DNA of 64,000 nucleotides from Eutrophobius brisbanensis (GTDB lineage Bacteria; Pseudomonadota; Gammaproteobacteria; Eutrophobiales; Eutrophobiaceae): the NCBI GenBank assembly GCA_038131795.1, contig JAYPQE010000003.1, positions 1,612,001 through 1,676,000 of the forward strand, in the 5' to 3' direction. Shown piece after piece: positions 43,664-52,541 of this stretch. Within the stretch, counting starts at the first letter, position 1; the number at the start of each line of letters is the position of its first letter. Both the position numbers and the translations under genes were made by a program. The notes under the pieces were generated by a model. That model saw only the letters and a list, made by a program, of their open reading frames with translations. It was not told where the DNA came from and ran no database searches.

Positions 43664-43736
43664 AGGCTAAATTTTATTATTCAAGCTTTTTTAACAGAAA
43701 TGGTTATAATTGAGTATTCACCATCATACCCAAGCC

Positions 43737-44459
43737 ATGACAACGAAAACAGCACTAATCACCGGAGCAGCAAAACGAATCGGAGCAGGAATCGCCAGAG
43801 ATTTGCACGATCAGGGCATGGATGTGATCATTCACTATCATACTTCTGAATTACAGGCACACGCCCTCGCCGGTGAGCTGAACGATATCAGGCCCCAAAG
43901 TGCAATTGCAGTTAAGGCCGACCTTAGAATTATTGACTCCTATAATGATCTGGTTGAATCAGTCATGTCGTTTAAAGAAAGATTAGATGTCCTGGTCAAT
44001 AATGCTTCAATGTTTTATCCCACCCCCATTACTAGTACAACAGCCGATCAATGGATGGACATAATGGGAACTAATATAAAGGCGCCGTATTTTCTGATCC
44101 AGTCACTGTACCCACAACTGAAAAGTGCCAGTGGATGCATTATCAATATTACCGACATTTACGGCGAACTGCCGTTATCAGATCATCCCGTGTATTGTGC
44201 TTCCAAGGCCGGTTTAATTATGCTGACCCGGGCACTGGCAAAGGAACTAGCACCGGAGATTAGGGTCAATGCCATTTCACCAGGCGCCATCATCTGGCCT
44301 GATGAAACAGACAAGGCGCATCAGATGGATGTTTTAAATAACACCCTGGTCAACAGAACCGGATCGGTCCAAGACATTACTGACACCGTCAGATTTCTTA
44401 TTGAATCTGATTTTATTACAGCGCAAGTAATTAATGTTGATGGCGGACGGCTGGTATAA
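43737..44459 (+). CDS. Pteridine-reductase-like short-chain dehydrogenase
   Basis: A 240-residue NADPH-dependent SDR from ATG 43737 (MTTKTALITGAAKRIG). TGAAKRIGAGIA is the TGxxxRxG variant typical of pteridine reductases and FolM, LVNNASMFYPTP the NNAS block, and YCASKAGL carries the catalytic Tyr and Lys. It lies close to folK and folB, supporting a role in reduced pterin or folate metabolism. The frame extends to a TTG at 43710, which I reject as the start. Confidence 0.87.
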   Translation: MTTKTALITGAAKRIGAGIARDLHDQGMDVIIHYHTSELQAHALAGELNDIRPQSAIAVKADLRIIDSYNDLVESVMSFKERLDVLVNNASMFYPTPITSTTADQWMDIMGTNIKAPYFLIQSLYPQLKSASGCIINITDIYGELPLSDHPVYCASKAGLIMLTRALAKELAPEIRVNAISPGAIIWPDETDKAHQMDVLNNTLVNRTGSVQDITDTVRFLIESDFITAQVINVDGGRLV

Positions 44460-44470
44460 GGTTTTAGAAT

Positions 44471-44875
44471 CTAGAAATCAGGAAAATCGCTGTCCAGAAA
44501 CCATTGTCCCGAATCCGACTCGTACCACCAGTGCTGATCATATTCCAGGGTCCTGATAGTGGCAGAATTATTCTGATAGTAATTTAACTCGCCTTTGACT
44601 GTTGCCTCGGTTTGTTCAGGGTTGATTGTCCTGTCCGTGATTTCAAACCCGGTAACCCTGATTGAATCCATAACGGAAGAATCGATTTCTGGCCGGCTAC
44701 CATCTTCATTAATATGATAAGAAACCGCATCATCGGTTCTGCCCCAACGTAATGCATAAGCATAATCATCAATGGCATTACTTAAGATCTCCATCTTTTG
44801 ACGCTCGGTTGTACCACCACACGATAGCAGTACTGCAAATAATAAGATGGTCAATGCCCTGATAAATGTGTTCAT
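44471..44875 (-). CDS. Hypothetical lipoprotein, 134 aa
   Basis: ATG 44875 gives NTFIRALTILLFAVLLSCGG, a short lipoprotein signal with lipobox LLSC, preceded by AGGA at a good distance; ATG 44881 and the longer frame into folK are less likely. The mature domain (about 110 residues) reads like a compact alpha+beta NTF2-like fold: NAIDDYAYALRWGRTDDAVSY, then VTGFEITDRTI, and a W-rich end (QHWWYESDSGQWFLDSDFPDF). No known function. It follows folK on the same strand. Confidence 0.68.
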   Translation of the reverse strand: MNTFIRALTILLFAVLLSCGGTTERQKMEILSNAIDDYAYALRWGRTDDAVSYHINEDGSRPEIDSSVMDSIRVTGFEITDRTINPEQTEATVKGELNYYQNNSATIRTLEYDQHWWYESDSGQWFLDSDFPDF

Positions 44876-44921
44876 AGTCATATCCTGAATGTTGGTTATC
44901 ACCTTACTAAGTGGTCGATTG

Positions 44922-45419
44922 CTAACGAGTCTCCAGATCAAACTTGACTTGCCATATTGTAGAACCTGATATGTCAAAACTTTCCCTGATTAGACCTATT
45001 TTAACACCTTTTTCCGGGTGAACAGTTTCTGCAGCAATATCGGCCAGGGGAAATAAGACAAATGCATAAGATTCAATATCTTCCCTTGGTAAGTCCATTT
45101 GTTCGGTATGGACAACCATATCGTCGTACATTAGTAAATCAAGATCCAGCGTCCTAGATGAAAAACGAGGGACATCTCTCAATCTACCTTGCTCGTTTTC
45201 TATATGCTGTAACTTCTCGGTAAGTTGCTGCGGCGAGTCCTCAGTATCCAGGCCAACCACGAGATTATAAAAATTGTCTCCATCAAAACCAAAGGCGGGA
45301 CTCTCATACACTGGTGATATGCGGATGTTAGTCCCAAGGGTGGACAATTTATTGACCGCAGCATGAATATTCTTTTCGCGGTCGACATTGCTGCCTATAC
45401 CAATATATGCCATTCCCAT
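44922..45419 (-). CDS. folK: 2-amino-4-hydroxy-6-hydroxymethyldihydropteridine pyrophosphokinase
   Basis: Transfers pyrophosphate from ATP to hydroxymethyl-dihydropterin in folate synthesis. The usual N-terminus AYIGIGSNVDREKNI sets the start at ATG 45419 or 45413; I chose 45419, 1 bp after the folB stop. VYESPAFGF and the signature RLRDVPRFSSRTLDLDLLMYDD (metal-binding D-x-D) are clear. The region from there to the end (PREDIESYAFVLFPLADIA) is also canonical. About 165 residues, normal length. Confidence 0.94.
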   Translation of the reverse strand: MGMAYIGIGSNVDREKNIHAAVNKLSTLGTNIRISPVYESPAFGFDGDNFYNLVVGLDTEDSPQQLTEKLQHIENEQGRLRDVPRFSSRTLDLDLLMYDDMVVHTEQMDLPREDIESYAFVLFPLADIAAETVHPEKGVKIGLIRESFDISGSTIWQVKFDLETR

Positions 45420-45420
45420 G

Positions 45421-45777
45421 TCAGGTTCTGTTGCCACGTTCGATAATGACCCCAACGTCCCTCACGCCTCTAACAGCACCCTTTTTATTCAACCGGATAC
45501 GACACCATTGAACACCAAACTCATCTGTAATAATCCCGGCTACCCGCTCGGCCAGGGTCTCCACCAGATTAAATTCACTTTCACCGATATAAGCGAACAA
45601 TCTTTTTGCCACCGCCTTGTAATTCAGGGCGTCCTCTATACTGTCAGTTTTAGCTGCATTTTGTATATCTGTTCCCATCTCGATATCGAGAATGATGGTC
45701 TGTTTTGTCCTTCTTTCCCAATCATAGATACCGATAATTGTATCGACGCGAAGGTCATTTAAATACACTATATCCAT
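45421..45777 (-). CDS. folB: Dihydroneopterin aldolase
   Basis: A 118-residue enzyme that cleaves 7,8-dihydroneopterin to 6-hydroxymethyl-dihydropterin plus glycolaldehyde. Starts DIVYLNDLRVDTIIGIYDWER, the standard N-terminus with the IGI/WE active-site segment. LNYKAVAKRLFAYIGESEFNLVETLAERV is the conserved middle with the catalytic Glu, and the end VGVIIERG is typical. It sits directly upstream of folK, the next step in the pathway; divergent from plsY (100-bp gap). Confidence 0.95.
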   Translation of the reverse strand: MDIVYLNDLRVDTIIGIYDWERRTKQTIILDIEMGTDIQNAAKTDSIEDALNYKAVAKRLFAYIGESEFNLVETLAERVAGIITDEFGVQWCRIRLNKKGAVRGVRDVGVIIERGNRT

Positions 45778-45877
45778 TACGCACCAGTTGTTTTAAAGTT
45801 ATTCAGTGACGATATTACATTATTAATTTATTCATGAATAACTTGAATTTTGCCACATTTAAACGTCCAATAATGTC

Positions 45878-46483
45878 ATGCTCGTAAATAGTTCATTAAT
45901 TATCTTTGCCTACCTCACAGGTTCCTTGTCTGCAGCCATTATTGTCTGCAAAGGCCTGGGGCTCAGTGACCCCAGGCAAAGCGGTTCCAACAACCCGGGG
46001 GCCACCAACGTGCTTCGCCTGCATGGCAAACTGCCCGGGATTCTTGCCCTAGCAGGTGATCTCATCAAAGGCGTGATTCCAGTTTTGATTGCACGTTATG
46101 CAGGTTCACCTGACTGGGTCATTGCCTATTGCGGCCTGGGGGCGTTTCTGGGGCACTTATTCCCTGTTTTTTTTAAATTTAAAGGTGGTAAAGGTGTGGC
46201 AACCACACTGGGGGTTCTGCTGGCAAGCTCATGGCTACTGGGCCTGGCATTTATTGCCACCTGGGTGGTACTGGCCGGAATATCAAGATACTCGTCCCTG
46301 GGTGGAATAACTGCAGCGTTATTAACACCCGTCTATGCAATCTGGTTAACGACAGATATTACCTACCCTATTGTGTTTCTAATCATGGCCACCTTTCTGG
46401 TCAGCAGGCACATGCAAAATATTCAGCGTCTGCTAGCCGGGACCGAGTCGAAGATTGGTGAAAAAAAATCTGGAAAGGATTAA
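45878..46483 (+). CDS. plsY: Acyl-phosphate:glycerol-3-phosphate acyltransferase
   Basis: A 201-residue inner-membrane enzyme that starts phospholipid synthesis with acyl phosphate. GSNNPGATNVLRLHGK is the first active-site loop, FKFKGGKGVATTLGVLL the second, and SRYSSLGGITAALLTP the third, placed between predicted membrane helices. It has the classic folB-plsY-tsaD neighbourhood, with plsY on the opposite strand. ATG 45878 has no obvious Shine-Dalgarno sequence. Confidence 0.96.
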   Translation: MLVNSSLIIFAYLTGSLSAAIIVCKGLGLSDPRQSGSNNPGATNVLRLHGKLPGILALAGDLIKGVIPVLIARYAGSPDWVIAYCGLGAFLGHLFPVFFKFKGGKGVATTLGVLLASSWLLGLAFIATWVVLAGISRYSSLGGITAALLTPVYAIWLTTDITYPIVFLIMATFLVSRHMQNIQRLLAGTESKIGEKKSGKD

Positions 46484-46596
46484 CAAGCTTTACATAATTA
46501 AATAAAGTCATATTGTCATCTTGTAAATCTCATCTATTTATAAATTTTCTAATATGAATCAATGTTGTTTATGTCTTGATAACAACATTTTCATAC

Positions 46597-46633
46597 ATCC
46601 TGTTTATCCTTAAAAATCCTGTTAATCCTGTCC
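46597..46633. repeat. Four-copy short repeat (atcctgttt-like)
   Basis: Units begin at 46597, 46606, 46616 and 46625: ATCCTGTTT, ATCCTTAAAA, ATCCTGTTA, ATCCTGTCC. It lies between plsY and tsaD (convergent), just after the tsaD stop on its strand. Similar ACAGGATTA-type repeats are common in intergenic DNA of various Proteobacteria. Function unknown. Confidence 0.5.
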
Positions 46634-46639
46634 ATTTAT

Positions 46640-47641
46640 TTACTTCCCCATCTCCCACCGCGGATAGGCCGCAAACGACAACGGTTCTGAGCTCCCCTCT
46701 AGAATATGCAAATAACCTGCATAGGCGATCATGGCACCATTGTCCGTACAGAATTCCATCCTCGGGTAATACACCTTGCCACCTAACCGTGTAGTCATTT
46801 TTCCAAGGCCTTCCCGTAGTTGCAGGTTAGCACTGACACCCCCGGCAGCCACCAGGGTATTGATACCGGTTTGTTCCATGGCCCGCTGACACTTGATTGT
46901 TAATGTTTCCACCACGGCATCCACAAACCCCCTGGCAATGTCGGCACGGGTTTGGGGGTCTTCATCTGACTTTTGTATGGTTAACATGGTATGCGTTTTC
47001 AGACCACTAAAACTGAAATCCAGTCCAGGTCGGTCCGTCATAGGCCTGGGAAAATGAAACCGGTCAGGATTGCCAGTCTCGGCTAGTTTTGAAATGACCG
47101 GACCACCAGGATAACCTAATCCCAATAACTTTGCCGTTTTATCAAATGCCTCACCAGCGGCATCATCCAGAGATTCTCCAAGCAGCTCATATTGTCCCGG
47201 TCGTTCTACCTTGATTAACTGGGTGTGGCCACCCGAGACCAGCAGGGCAAGAAATGGATATTGTGGAGGGTCATCTTCCAGCATGGGGGCCAACAGGTGG
47301 GCTTCCATATGGTGTATGGCCACGGCAGGGACGTTCCATGCATAGGCCAGACTCCTGCCCACAGCCGCCCCTACCAGTAAGGCCCCCACTAATCCCGGGC
47401 CGGCTGTATAGGCAACCCCGTTAATATCACTGTGCTGTATACCAGATTCCCTGAATAGCTGTTTGAGTAAGGGGACAATACGCTTGATATGGTCGCGCGA
47501 TGCCAGCTCAGGGACCACCCCGCCATAAGCCTCGTGAATGTCTACCTGGCTATGGACGACATTGGCAATGATCCCATTTTCCGGGTCAAAAATGGCCAAA
47601 CCGGTCTCATCGCAGGAGGTTTCTATACCAAGAATTTTCAT
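46640..47641 (-). CDS. tsaD: tRNA N6-adenosine threonylcarbamoyltransferase
   Basis: A 333-residue ASKHA-fold enzyme that, with TsaB and TsaE, adds the threonylcarbamoyl group to A37 of ANN-decoding tRNAs. ILGIETSCDETG is the start, VAIHHMEAHLLAP holds the two metal-binding His, LLVSGGHTQLI and FSFSGLKTHTM are further signatures, and the late PRMEFCTDNGAMIAYAG block is canonical. Divergent from rpsU, the usual gammaproteobacterial arrangement. Confidence 0.97.
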   Translation of the reverse strand: MKILGIETSCDETGLAIFDPENGIIANVVHSQVDIHEAYGGVVPELASRDHIKRIVPLLKQLFRESGIQHSDINGVAYTAGPGLVGALLVGAAVGRSLAYAWNVPAVAIHHMEAHLLAPMLEDDPPQYPFLALLVSGGHTQLIKVERPGQYELLGESLDDAAGEAFDKTAKLLGLGYPGGPVISKLAETGNPDRFHFPRPMTDRPGLDFSFSGLKTHTMLTIQKSDEDPQTRADIARGFVDAVVETLTIKCQRAMEQTGINTLVAAGGVSANLQLREGLGKMTTRLGGKVYYPRMEFCTDNGAMIAYAGYLHILEGSSEPLSFAAYPRWEMGK

Positions 47642-47678
47642 AAATCAGTATATTTTAATTGATTTTTATCAAATCATC

Positions 47679-47706
47679 TTGCAATTAACATTTTTCCCAC
47701 TAGAAT
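47679..47706 (+). promoter_or_regulatory. Sigma-70 promoter of the rpsU-yqeY(-dnaG-rpoD) block
   Basis: TTGCAA (47679-47684), a 16-bp spacer and TAGAAT (47701-47706), 47 bp before the rpsU start, with AAGGA close to the ATG. Its spacing fits the macromolecular-synthesis operon promoter. Confidence 0.65.
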
Positions 47707-47752
47707 TCTCCCTTTTTTAACGCAAAACAGGACTAAAAGGAATAATAAGCTA

Positions 47753-47968
47753 ATGCCATCAGTAAGAGTTAGAGAAAATGAACCATTTGACATTGCCCTT
47801 CGGCGCTTTAAACGCGCATGTGAAAAAGCCGGTACATTAGCTGAGGTCCACCGTAGAGAATTCTATGAAAAACCCACCCAGGTAAGAAAACGCAAGGCCG
47901 CCGCCGCGGTAAAGCGTAGCCAGAAACGCGTCTATAAAGAAAACTCCCGCCATAACCGCCAGTATTAA
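47753..47968 (+). CDS. rpsU: 30S ribosomal protein S21
   Basis: A 71-residue basic small-subunit protein needed for initiation. PSVRVRENEPFDIALRRFKRACEKAG is the invariant N-terminus, followed by EVHRREFYEKPTQVRKRK and a lysine/arginine-rich end. Same length as the E. coli protein. First gene of the macromolecular-synthesis block (rpsU-yqeY-dnaG-rpoD). Confidence 0.98.
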   Translation: MPSVRVRENEPFDIALRRFKRACEKAGTLAEVHRREFYEKPTQVRKRKAAAAVKRSQKRVYKENSRHNRQY

Positions 47969-47991
47969 TCCCTGACAGGATCATACTCACT

Positions 47992-48438
47992 ATGAGTGGC
48001 CTGAAACAACAACTCAACGATGATGTAAAAGCAGCTATGCGCAGCAAGGATAGTGGGCGCCTAGTGACACTGCGATTAATCACTGCTGCTATCAAACAAA
48101 AAGAAGTGGATGAACGTATTGAACTGGATGATGCCCAGGTCATTGCCATTATTGATAAAATGGTCCGCCAGCATAAGGACTCAATCGAACAATATCAAAA
48201 TGCCGGCAGAACGGACCTGGTAGAAAAGGAACAGTCAGAACTGGCTGTGGTAGAAAGTTACCTGCCAGCGCAATTATCAGGAGAGGACGTTAAATCCCTG
48301 GTAGAAAAGGCCATAAATACCACCGGTGCTTCCAGCATGAAAGACATGGGAAAGGTCATGGGGGTTCTCAAACCGGAATTACAGGGCCGCACAGACATGG
48401 GAAAGGTCAGCGGCATCGTCAAGTCACTTTTAGCCTGA
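47992..48438 (+). CDS. yqeY: GatB/YqeY-family protein
   Basis: A 148-residue protein with the YqeY domain, related to the tail of the amidotransferase GatB: LKQQLNDDVKAAMRSKDSGRL, VEKEQSELAVVESYLPAQLS, and SMKDMGKVMGVLKPELQGRTDMGKVSGIV. Its role is uncertain; it may bind tRNA or help in amidation of Asp/Glu-tRNA, by analogy. It lies between rpsU and dnaG, a common insertion in this operon. Confidence 0.93.
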   Translation: MSGLKQQLNDDVKAAMRSKDSGRLVTLRLITAAIKQKEVDERIELDDAQVIAIIDKMVRQHKDSIEQYQNAGRTDLVEKEQSELAVVESYLPAQLSGEDVKSLVEKAINTTGASSMKDMGKVMGVLKPELQGRTDMGKVSGIVKSLLA

Positions 48439-48556
48439 GCTTTCGAAAAGGCCTTTCTTCTTCTCACTCTTACAATAATACCGCTGGTGTTTGCCCGTCA
48501 TTATTGACTGACGGACATCCTCAACTTGTTTACAGACGACTGATTGCTAATACGGT

Positions 48557-48562
48557 TATAAT
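48557..48562 (+). promoter_or_regulatory. Candidate -10 box upstream of dnaG
   Basis: TATAAT within the 205-bp yqeY-dnaG gap, 82 bp before the dnaG start; no good -35 at 16-18 bp (TTGTTT is 25 bp away). Could be an internal promoter of the operon. Confidence 0.3.
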
Positions 48563-48643
48563 GACCGGACTGCACCTTGTGACCGTGACGGAACCGAAGT
48601 AAGGTGGCGGCAACACAGCAACTTGCTAGACTCTAAGACCCTT

Positions 48644-50407
48644 ATGCCCGGAAGAATACCACAGTCTTTCATTGACGATTTACTTGCCCGAACGGACATC
48701 GTTGATGTCATTGATAATTTCGTCTCCCTTAAAAAAGGAGGTAAAAATTATCTCGGTCTATGCCCATTCCATGATGAAAAGACCCCTTCCTTCACCGTCA
48801 GCCCGGACAAACAGTTTTATCATTGCTTCGGTTGTGGGGCCAATGGAACTGCTATCGGTTTTCTCATGGAATACAATCGTATGGATTTTCCTGAGGTAGT
48901 AGAGGATCTCGCCTCCAGGGCCGGACTTGAGGTCCCCCGTGAAGGTAGCAACTTCAACGGCAGTGATGGCACTAGTGAATCCTATGAACTGATGGAGTTA
49001 ATCGTCAAGCATTTCCGGAACCAGCTAAAAGATCATCAGGACTCACAACTAGCTGTTTCATATTTGAAAGGCAGGGGGATCAGTGGCGAAATTGCGGCAA
49101 AATATGAAATCGGCTACGCACCTCCCGGTTGGGACAACTTGCTGAAGAAGTTTGGTGGTTCCCGTGAGGCGGAGGAACGCCTGGAAAAACTCGGGATGGT
49201 CATCACCCGGGAAGGTGGAGGACAATATGACCGTTTCCGGGACCGAATCATGTACCCCATCCGTGATTATCGTGGCCGAGTGGTGGGCTTTGGTGGCCGC
49301 ACCCTGGGAGATGATACACCCAAATATCTGAATTCACCGGAAACAACCATTTTTCATAAAGGCCGTGAACTATATGGTCTATATCAGGCAAGACAAAAAC
49401 TAAAAGAGACCAATCGTATTTTTGTTGTCGAAGGATACATGGATGTAATTGCCCTGGCACAATTTGAGATCACGAATGTAGTCGCGACACTGGGAGTGGC
49501 CGCAACGGCTGATCATCTACATCGCATTTATCGAAACGTAAACCAGGTGGTGTTCTGCTTCGATGGCGATGAGGCAGGACGTGCCGCGGCATGGCGGGCC
49601 ATGGAAATAGCCCTTGGCTTTTTAAGAGAGGGTAACCAGGCATTTTTTATTTTTATGCCCGATGGAAAAGACCCTGATGATTTTGTCCGTGAACACGGCA
49701 ATCAATTTTTTCAGGACCAGGACAATTTCATTCCCTTATCTGACTACCTGTTCTCTCACCTGACATCAAGGGTTGACCTAAAAACCCGGGAAGGCCGTTC
49801 ACAATTAATCGATCTGGCCACTCCCTTGATTGCGAGGATCCCCCAGGGCGGTTTTAAACAATTGATTACAGCCGATCTTGCCAAGATTGCCGACACGCCT
49901 GCGGAAAATATCAATCCCCTCATACCTAAAACCCCAAGGGTTACCAGACAATCCCAGACAGTATTCAAGTCCCATGGTACGGGTACCCGGACCGCAGTCA
50001 CCGCCATCATAGAATTACTCCTGACCAGGCCGGACCTGGCCAATCTTATTGAGGAGCCTGCCGATTTAGAGGATATCCCGGATCCAGGCGCAGAATTTCT
50101 CCGGCAATTGGTAGAATTGTTACATAATCGACCGGAATTAAAGTGTGCAGGCATCATCGAAAACTGGCGTGGTACCAAATATGAGTCCCGCCTCCGGCAA
50201 ATCGCCGCTGATAGCGATGAGCGTATCTCCTCCCTCAATGATCCCGACCTGGAAATGCTAGATGCCCTGGAGAAGCTGAAAAGCCACAAAGATCGCCAAT
50301 TTAGGCAAAAAATAGCTAAAACTGACAGGATCAGCGACCTCTCGGAAGAAGACAAAGACCGCCTCAGACAGGCCGGAAAACACAGATCCCCCCCCTCAAA
50401 AGAGTGA
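48644..50407 (+). CDS. dnaG: DNA primase
   Basis: A 587-residue RNA polymerase that primes replication. ATG 48644 (MPGRIPQSFIDDLLARTDIVDVID) is the family start; the TTG seven codons earlier is rejected. Zinc-binding domain CPFHDEKTPSFTVSPDKQ...HCFGCGANG, RNAP core with RGRVVGFGGRTLGDDTPKYLNS, Toprim FVVEGYMDVIAL and VVFCFDGDEAGRAA. The C-terminal helicase-binding domain follows but is less conserved. Same transcript as rpsU and rpoD likely. Confidence 0.97.
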   Translation: MPGRIPQSFIDDLLARTDIVDVIDNFVSLKKGGKNYLGLCPFHDEKTPSFTVSPDKQFYHCFGCGANGTAIGFLMEYNRMDFPEVVEDLASRAGLEVPREGSNFNGSDGTSESYELMELIVKHFRNQLKDHQDSQLAVSYLKGRGISGEIAAKYEIGYAPPGWDNLLKKFGGSREAEERLEKLGMVITREGGGQYDRFRDRIMYPIRDYRGRVVGFGGRTLGDDTPKYLNSPETTIFHKGRELYGLYQARQKLKETNRIFVVEGYMDVIALAQFEITNVVATLGVAATADHLHRIYRNVNQVVFCFDGDEAGRAAAWRAMEIALGFLREGNQAFFIFMPDGKDPDDFVREHGNQFFQDQDNFIPLSDYLFSHLTSRVDLKTREGRSQLIDLATPLIARIPQGGFKQLITADLAKIADTPAENINPLIPKTPRVTRQSQTVFKSHGTGTRTAVTAIIELLLTRPDLANLIEEPADLEDIPDPGAEFLRQLVELLHNRPELKCAGIIENWRGTKYESRLRQIAADSDERISSLNDPDLEMLDALEKLKSHKDRQFRQKIAKTDRISDLSEEDKDRLRQAGKHRSPPSKE

Positions 50408-50434
50408 ATCTATCTGGCATAAAAGCATGATATA

Positions 50435-50443
50435 TGCTATAAT
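50435..50443 (+). promoter_or_regulatory. Extended -10 promoter element upstream of rpoD
   Basis: TGCTATAAT (TGn plus a perfect -10) sits 59 bp before the rpoD ATG in the dnaG-rpoD gap; the -35 side (tggcat) is weak, as often with extended -10 promoters. It would give rpoD an internal promoter. Confidence 0.5.
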
Positions 50444-50501
50444 AGAGGATTAACTTTTTCCTTATTTTTTTATTTTAATCAAGGACTTATTTAGGAACAT
50501 T

Positions 50502-52388
50502 ATGTCAAGGTTACCTTCTTCCCTTATTGAATCTTCAGACGAAGACATGGATCCAAATCTCGTTAGTGACGAGAATGACGAAGAATCCCAACTGAAAATC
50601 CTGATTGCCAAGGGCAAAGAACAGGGCTTTCTTACCTACCATGAAGTAAACGAATCCTTACCGGACGGTATTGTTGATCCTGAGCAGATTGAAGAGATCG
50701 TAAACATGATCAATGACATGGGCATTGAAGTCCATGAATCACCGCCGGACCTGGATGTCTTCATGGCAAGCAATGATGAAACCCAGAGCAACGATGCCAC
50801 CACACCGTTAATTGGCGTTGAGAATGAATTTGGCCGCACCACTGACCCGGTCCGTATGTATATGCGGGAAATGGGAACCGTTGACCTTCTCACCCGGGAA
50901 GGTGAAATTAAAATAGCTAAACGAATCGAAGAAGGTATCATTGAAATCCTCACGGCCTTATCAACCTATCCTGGGACAGTGCAAACCCTGATTGATTGTT
51001 ATGATGCGGTGGAAAGAGAAGAGCTGAAGCTGGCGGATATTATTATCGGCTTTACTGATCAGGAAGAATATCCAGACAGCGGTATTGTGGTGGAAAACAC
51101 AGGCGCTAAAAATACTAATGATGATGACGATGATGATTCCGATGATGATTCCGATAGTGAAGATGAACCGGAAGCAACCATCGATCTGGAAGCCGTCAAA
51201 GAAACCATGGGGGAAATTAAGAAGCTCCACGATAAGCTGCTCAAGTCCATTAAACGAAATGGACGCGACCATAAACGCTCAATATCCCTCAACCAGGATC
51301 TGACAGAAAAATTTCTAGAACTAAGGCTTGCACCCAAATTTATTGAAAAGCTGACCCAGACAATACGTGAACTGATCGATTACATCAGAGGTGTAGAACG
51401 TGAAGTCATGCAATTGTGTGTCAGAACGGCGAATATGCCACGTAAAGATTTTATTTCCATGTTTCCTGGTAATGAAATCAACCTGAAATGGTCAAGCAAT
51501 ATCGGTCGCACAAAAAAACCTTATGCAAAATCCATTAAGACCATTCAACCAGAAATCGTTAAGGCCCAGGAAAAACTCGCTACCCTCTTTGAAGGTAGCC
51601 TGCTGACACTGGATGAAGTCAAGGACGTTAATCGGAAAATATCAATTGGTGAGGCCAAGGCAAGGCGGGCAAAGAAAGAAATGGTTGAAGCCAACCTGCG
51701 CCTGGTAATTTCCATTGCGAAAAAATATACCAACCGCGGATTATTATTCCTGGATCTCATACAGGAAGGCAACATCGGCCTGATGAAGGCAGTGGATAAA
51801 TTTGAGTACCGAAGAGGATATAAATTTTCCACCTACGCCACCTGGTGGATCCGTCAGGCCATAACCCGCTCCATCGCAGACCAGGCCCGGACCATCCGTA
51901 TACCGGTACATATGATAGAAACGATTAATAAACTTAATCGAATTTCAAGGCAGATCCTGCAGGAAATGGGAAGGGAGCCTACCCCGGAAGAACTCGCGAA
52001 AAAAATGGATATGCCGGAAGATAAAATCAGAAAAGTCCTGAAGATAGCCAAGGAGCCCATCTCCATGGAGACACCTATCGGTGATGATGATGATTCACAT
52101 CTGGGTGATTTTATTGAAGACTTGAATACCCTGGCACCCAATGACTTTGCCAGCTTTGAAGGCCTGCGCGATGCCACCAAGTCGGCCCTGGAAGGTCTCA
52201 CCGCCAGAGAAGCTAAGGTATTGAGAATGCGGTTTGGTATTAATATGAACACGGACCATACCCTGGAAGAAGTAGGTAAACAGTTCGATGTCACCCGGGA
52301 GCGTATCAGACAGATAGAGGCCAAGGCATTGCGTAAGTTACGCCATCCCAGCCGATCTGAAGAATTAAAAACCTTCCTGGATCAGTAA
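50502..52388 (+). CDS. rpoD: RNA polymerase primary sigma factor (sigma-70)
   Basis: A 628-residue housekeeping sigma factor. Region 1.1 at the N-terminus (LLIAKGKEQGFLTYHEVNE-like), region 1.2 (TDPVRMYMREMGTVDLLTREGE), a non-conserved insert with an acidic run of Asp/Ser at about 208-225, region 2 (FSTYATWWIRQAITRSIADQ), region 3 (RIPVHMIETINKLNRISRQ) and region 4 (TLEEVGKQFDVTRERIRQIE) with the -35 helix-turn-helix. The first letters of the start MSRLPSSLIESSDED are unlike E. coli. Followed by the CAU tRNA. Confidence 0.98.
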   Translation: MSRLPSSLIESSDEDMDPNLVSDENDEESQLKILIAKGKEQGFLTYHEVNESLPDGIVDPEQIEEIVNMINDMGIEVHESPPDLDVFMASNDETQSNDATTPLIGVENEFGRTTDPVRMYMREMGTVDLLTREGEIKIAKRIEEGIIEILTALSTYPGTVQTLIDCYDAVEREELKLADIIIGFTDQEEYPDSGIVVENTGAKNTNDDDDDDSDDDSDSEDEPEATIDLEAVKETMGEIKKLHDKLLKSIKRNGRDHKRSISLNQDLTEKFLELRLAPKFIEKLTQTIRELIDYIRGVEREVMQLCVRTANMPRKDFISMFPGNEINLKWSSNIGRTKKPYAKSIKTIQPEIVKAQEKLATLFEGSLLTLDEVKDVNRKISIGEAKARRAKKEMVEANLRLVISIAKKYTNRGLLFLDLIQEGNIGLMKAVDKFEYRRGYKFSTYATWWIRQAITRSIADQARTIRIPVHMIETINKLNRISRQILQEMGREPTPEELAKKMDMPEDKIRKVLKIAKEPISMETPIGDDDDSHLGDFIEDLNTLAPNDFASFEGLRDATKSALEGLTAREAKVLRMRFGINMNTDHTLEEVGKQFDVTRERIRQIEAKALRKLRHPSRSEELKTFLDQ

Positions 52389-52418
52389 TCCAGAATATAC
52401 TCAATCTCTCAATTTAAG

Positions 52419-52424
52419 TATAAT
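52419..52424 (+). promoter_or_regulatory. Candidate -10 box for the tRNA gene
   Basis: TATAAT followed by GCCCC, a GC-rich discriminator typical of stable RNA promoters, 41 bp before the tRNA. The -35 side is weak, so transcription from rpoD readthrough is equally possible. Confidence 0.35.
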
Positions 52425-52464
52425 GCCCCACCCTGGTGCACTCTTCACGCGTGACTGCAGTTTT

Positions 52465-52541
52465 GGGCCTGTAGCTCAGTTGGTTAGAGCAGTGGACTCA
52501 TAATCCATTGGTCGTAGGTTCAAGTCCTACCGGGCCCACCA
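52465..52541 (+). tRNA. tRNA with CAU anticodon, probably tRNA-Ile2 (lysidine type)
   Basis: A 77-nt cloverleaf. Acceptor stem GGGCCTG/CGGGCCC, D-stem GCTC/GAGC, anticodon loop CTCATAA (anticodon CAU), T-stem GTAGG/CCTAC and encoded ACCA. The body (TTGGTCG variable region, GGTTCAAGTCC T-arm) resembles E. coli ileX more than the elongator metT, and ileX also lies next to rpoD. If tRNA-Ile2, TilS converts C34 to lysidine so that it reads AUA; elongator tRNA-Met is the alternative. Confidence 0.9.

Noticed and set aside
49756..50355. 199-codon minus-strand frame opposite dnaG
   Set aside because: Shadow of the dnaG reading frame; Ser/Arg-rich translation typical of antisense frames.
51854..52324. 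156-codon minus-strand frame opposite rpoD
   Set aside because: Entirely inside conserved sigma-70 regions 2-4; no ribosome site and low-complexity translation.
52465..52541. Elongator tRNA-Met
   Set aside because: Possible by anticodon alone, but the variable region, T-arm and rpoD linkage resemble tRNA-Ile2 more; kept as the alternative.
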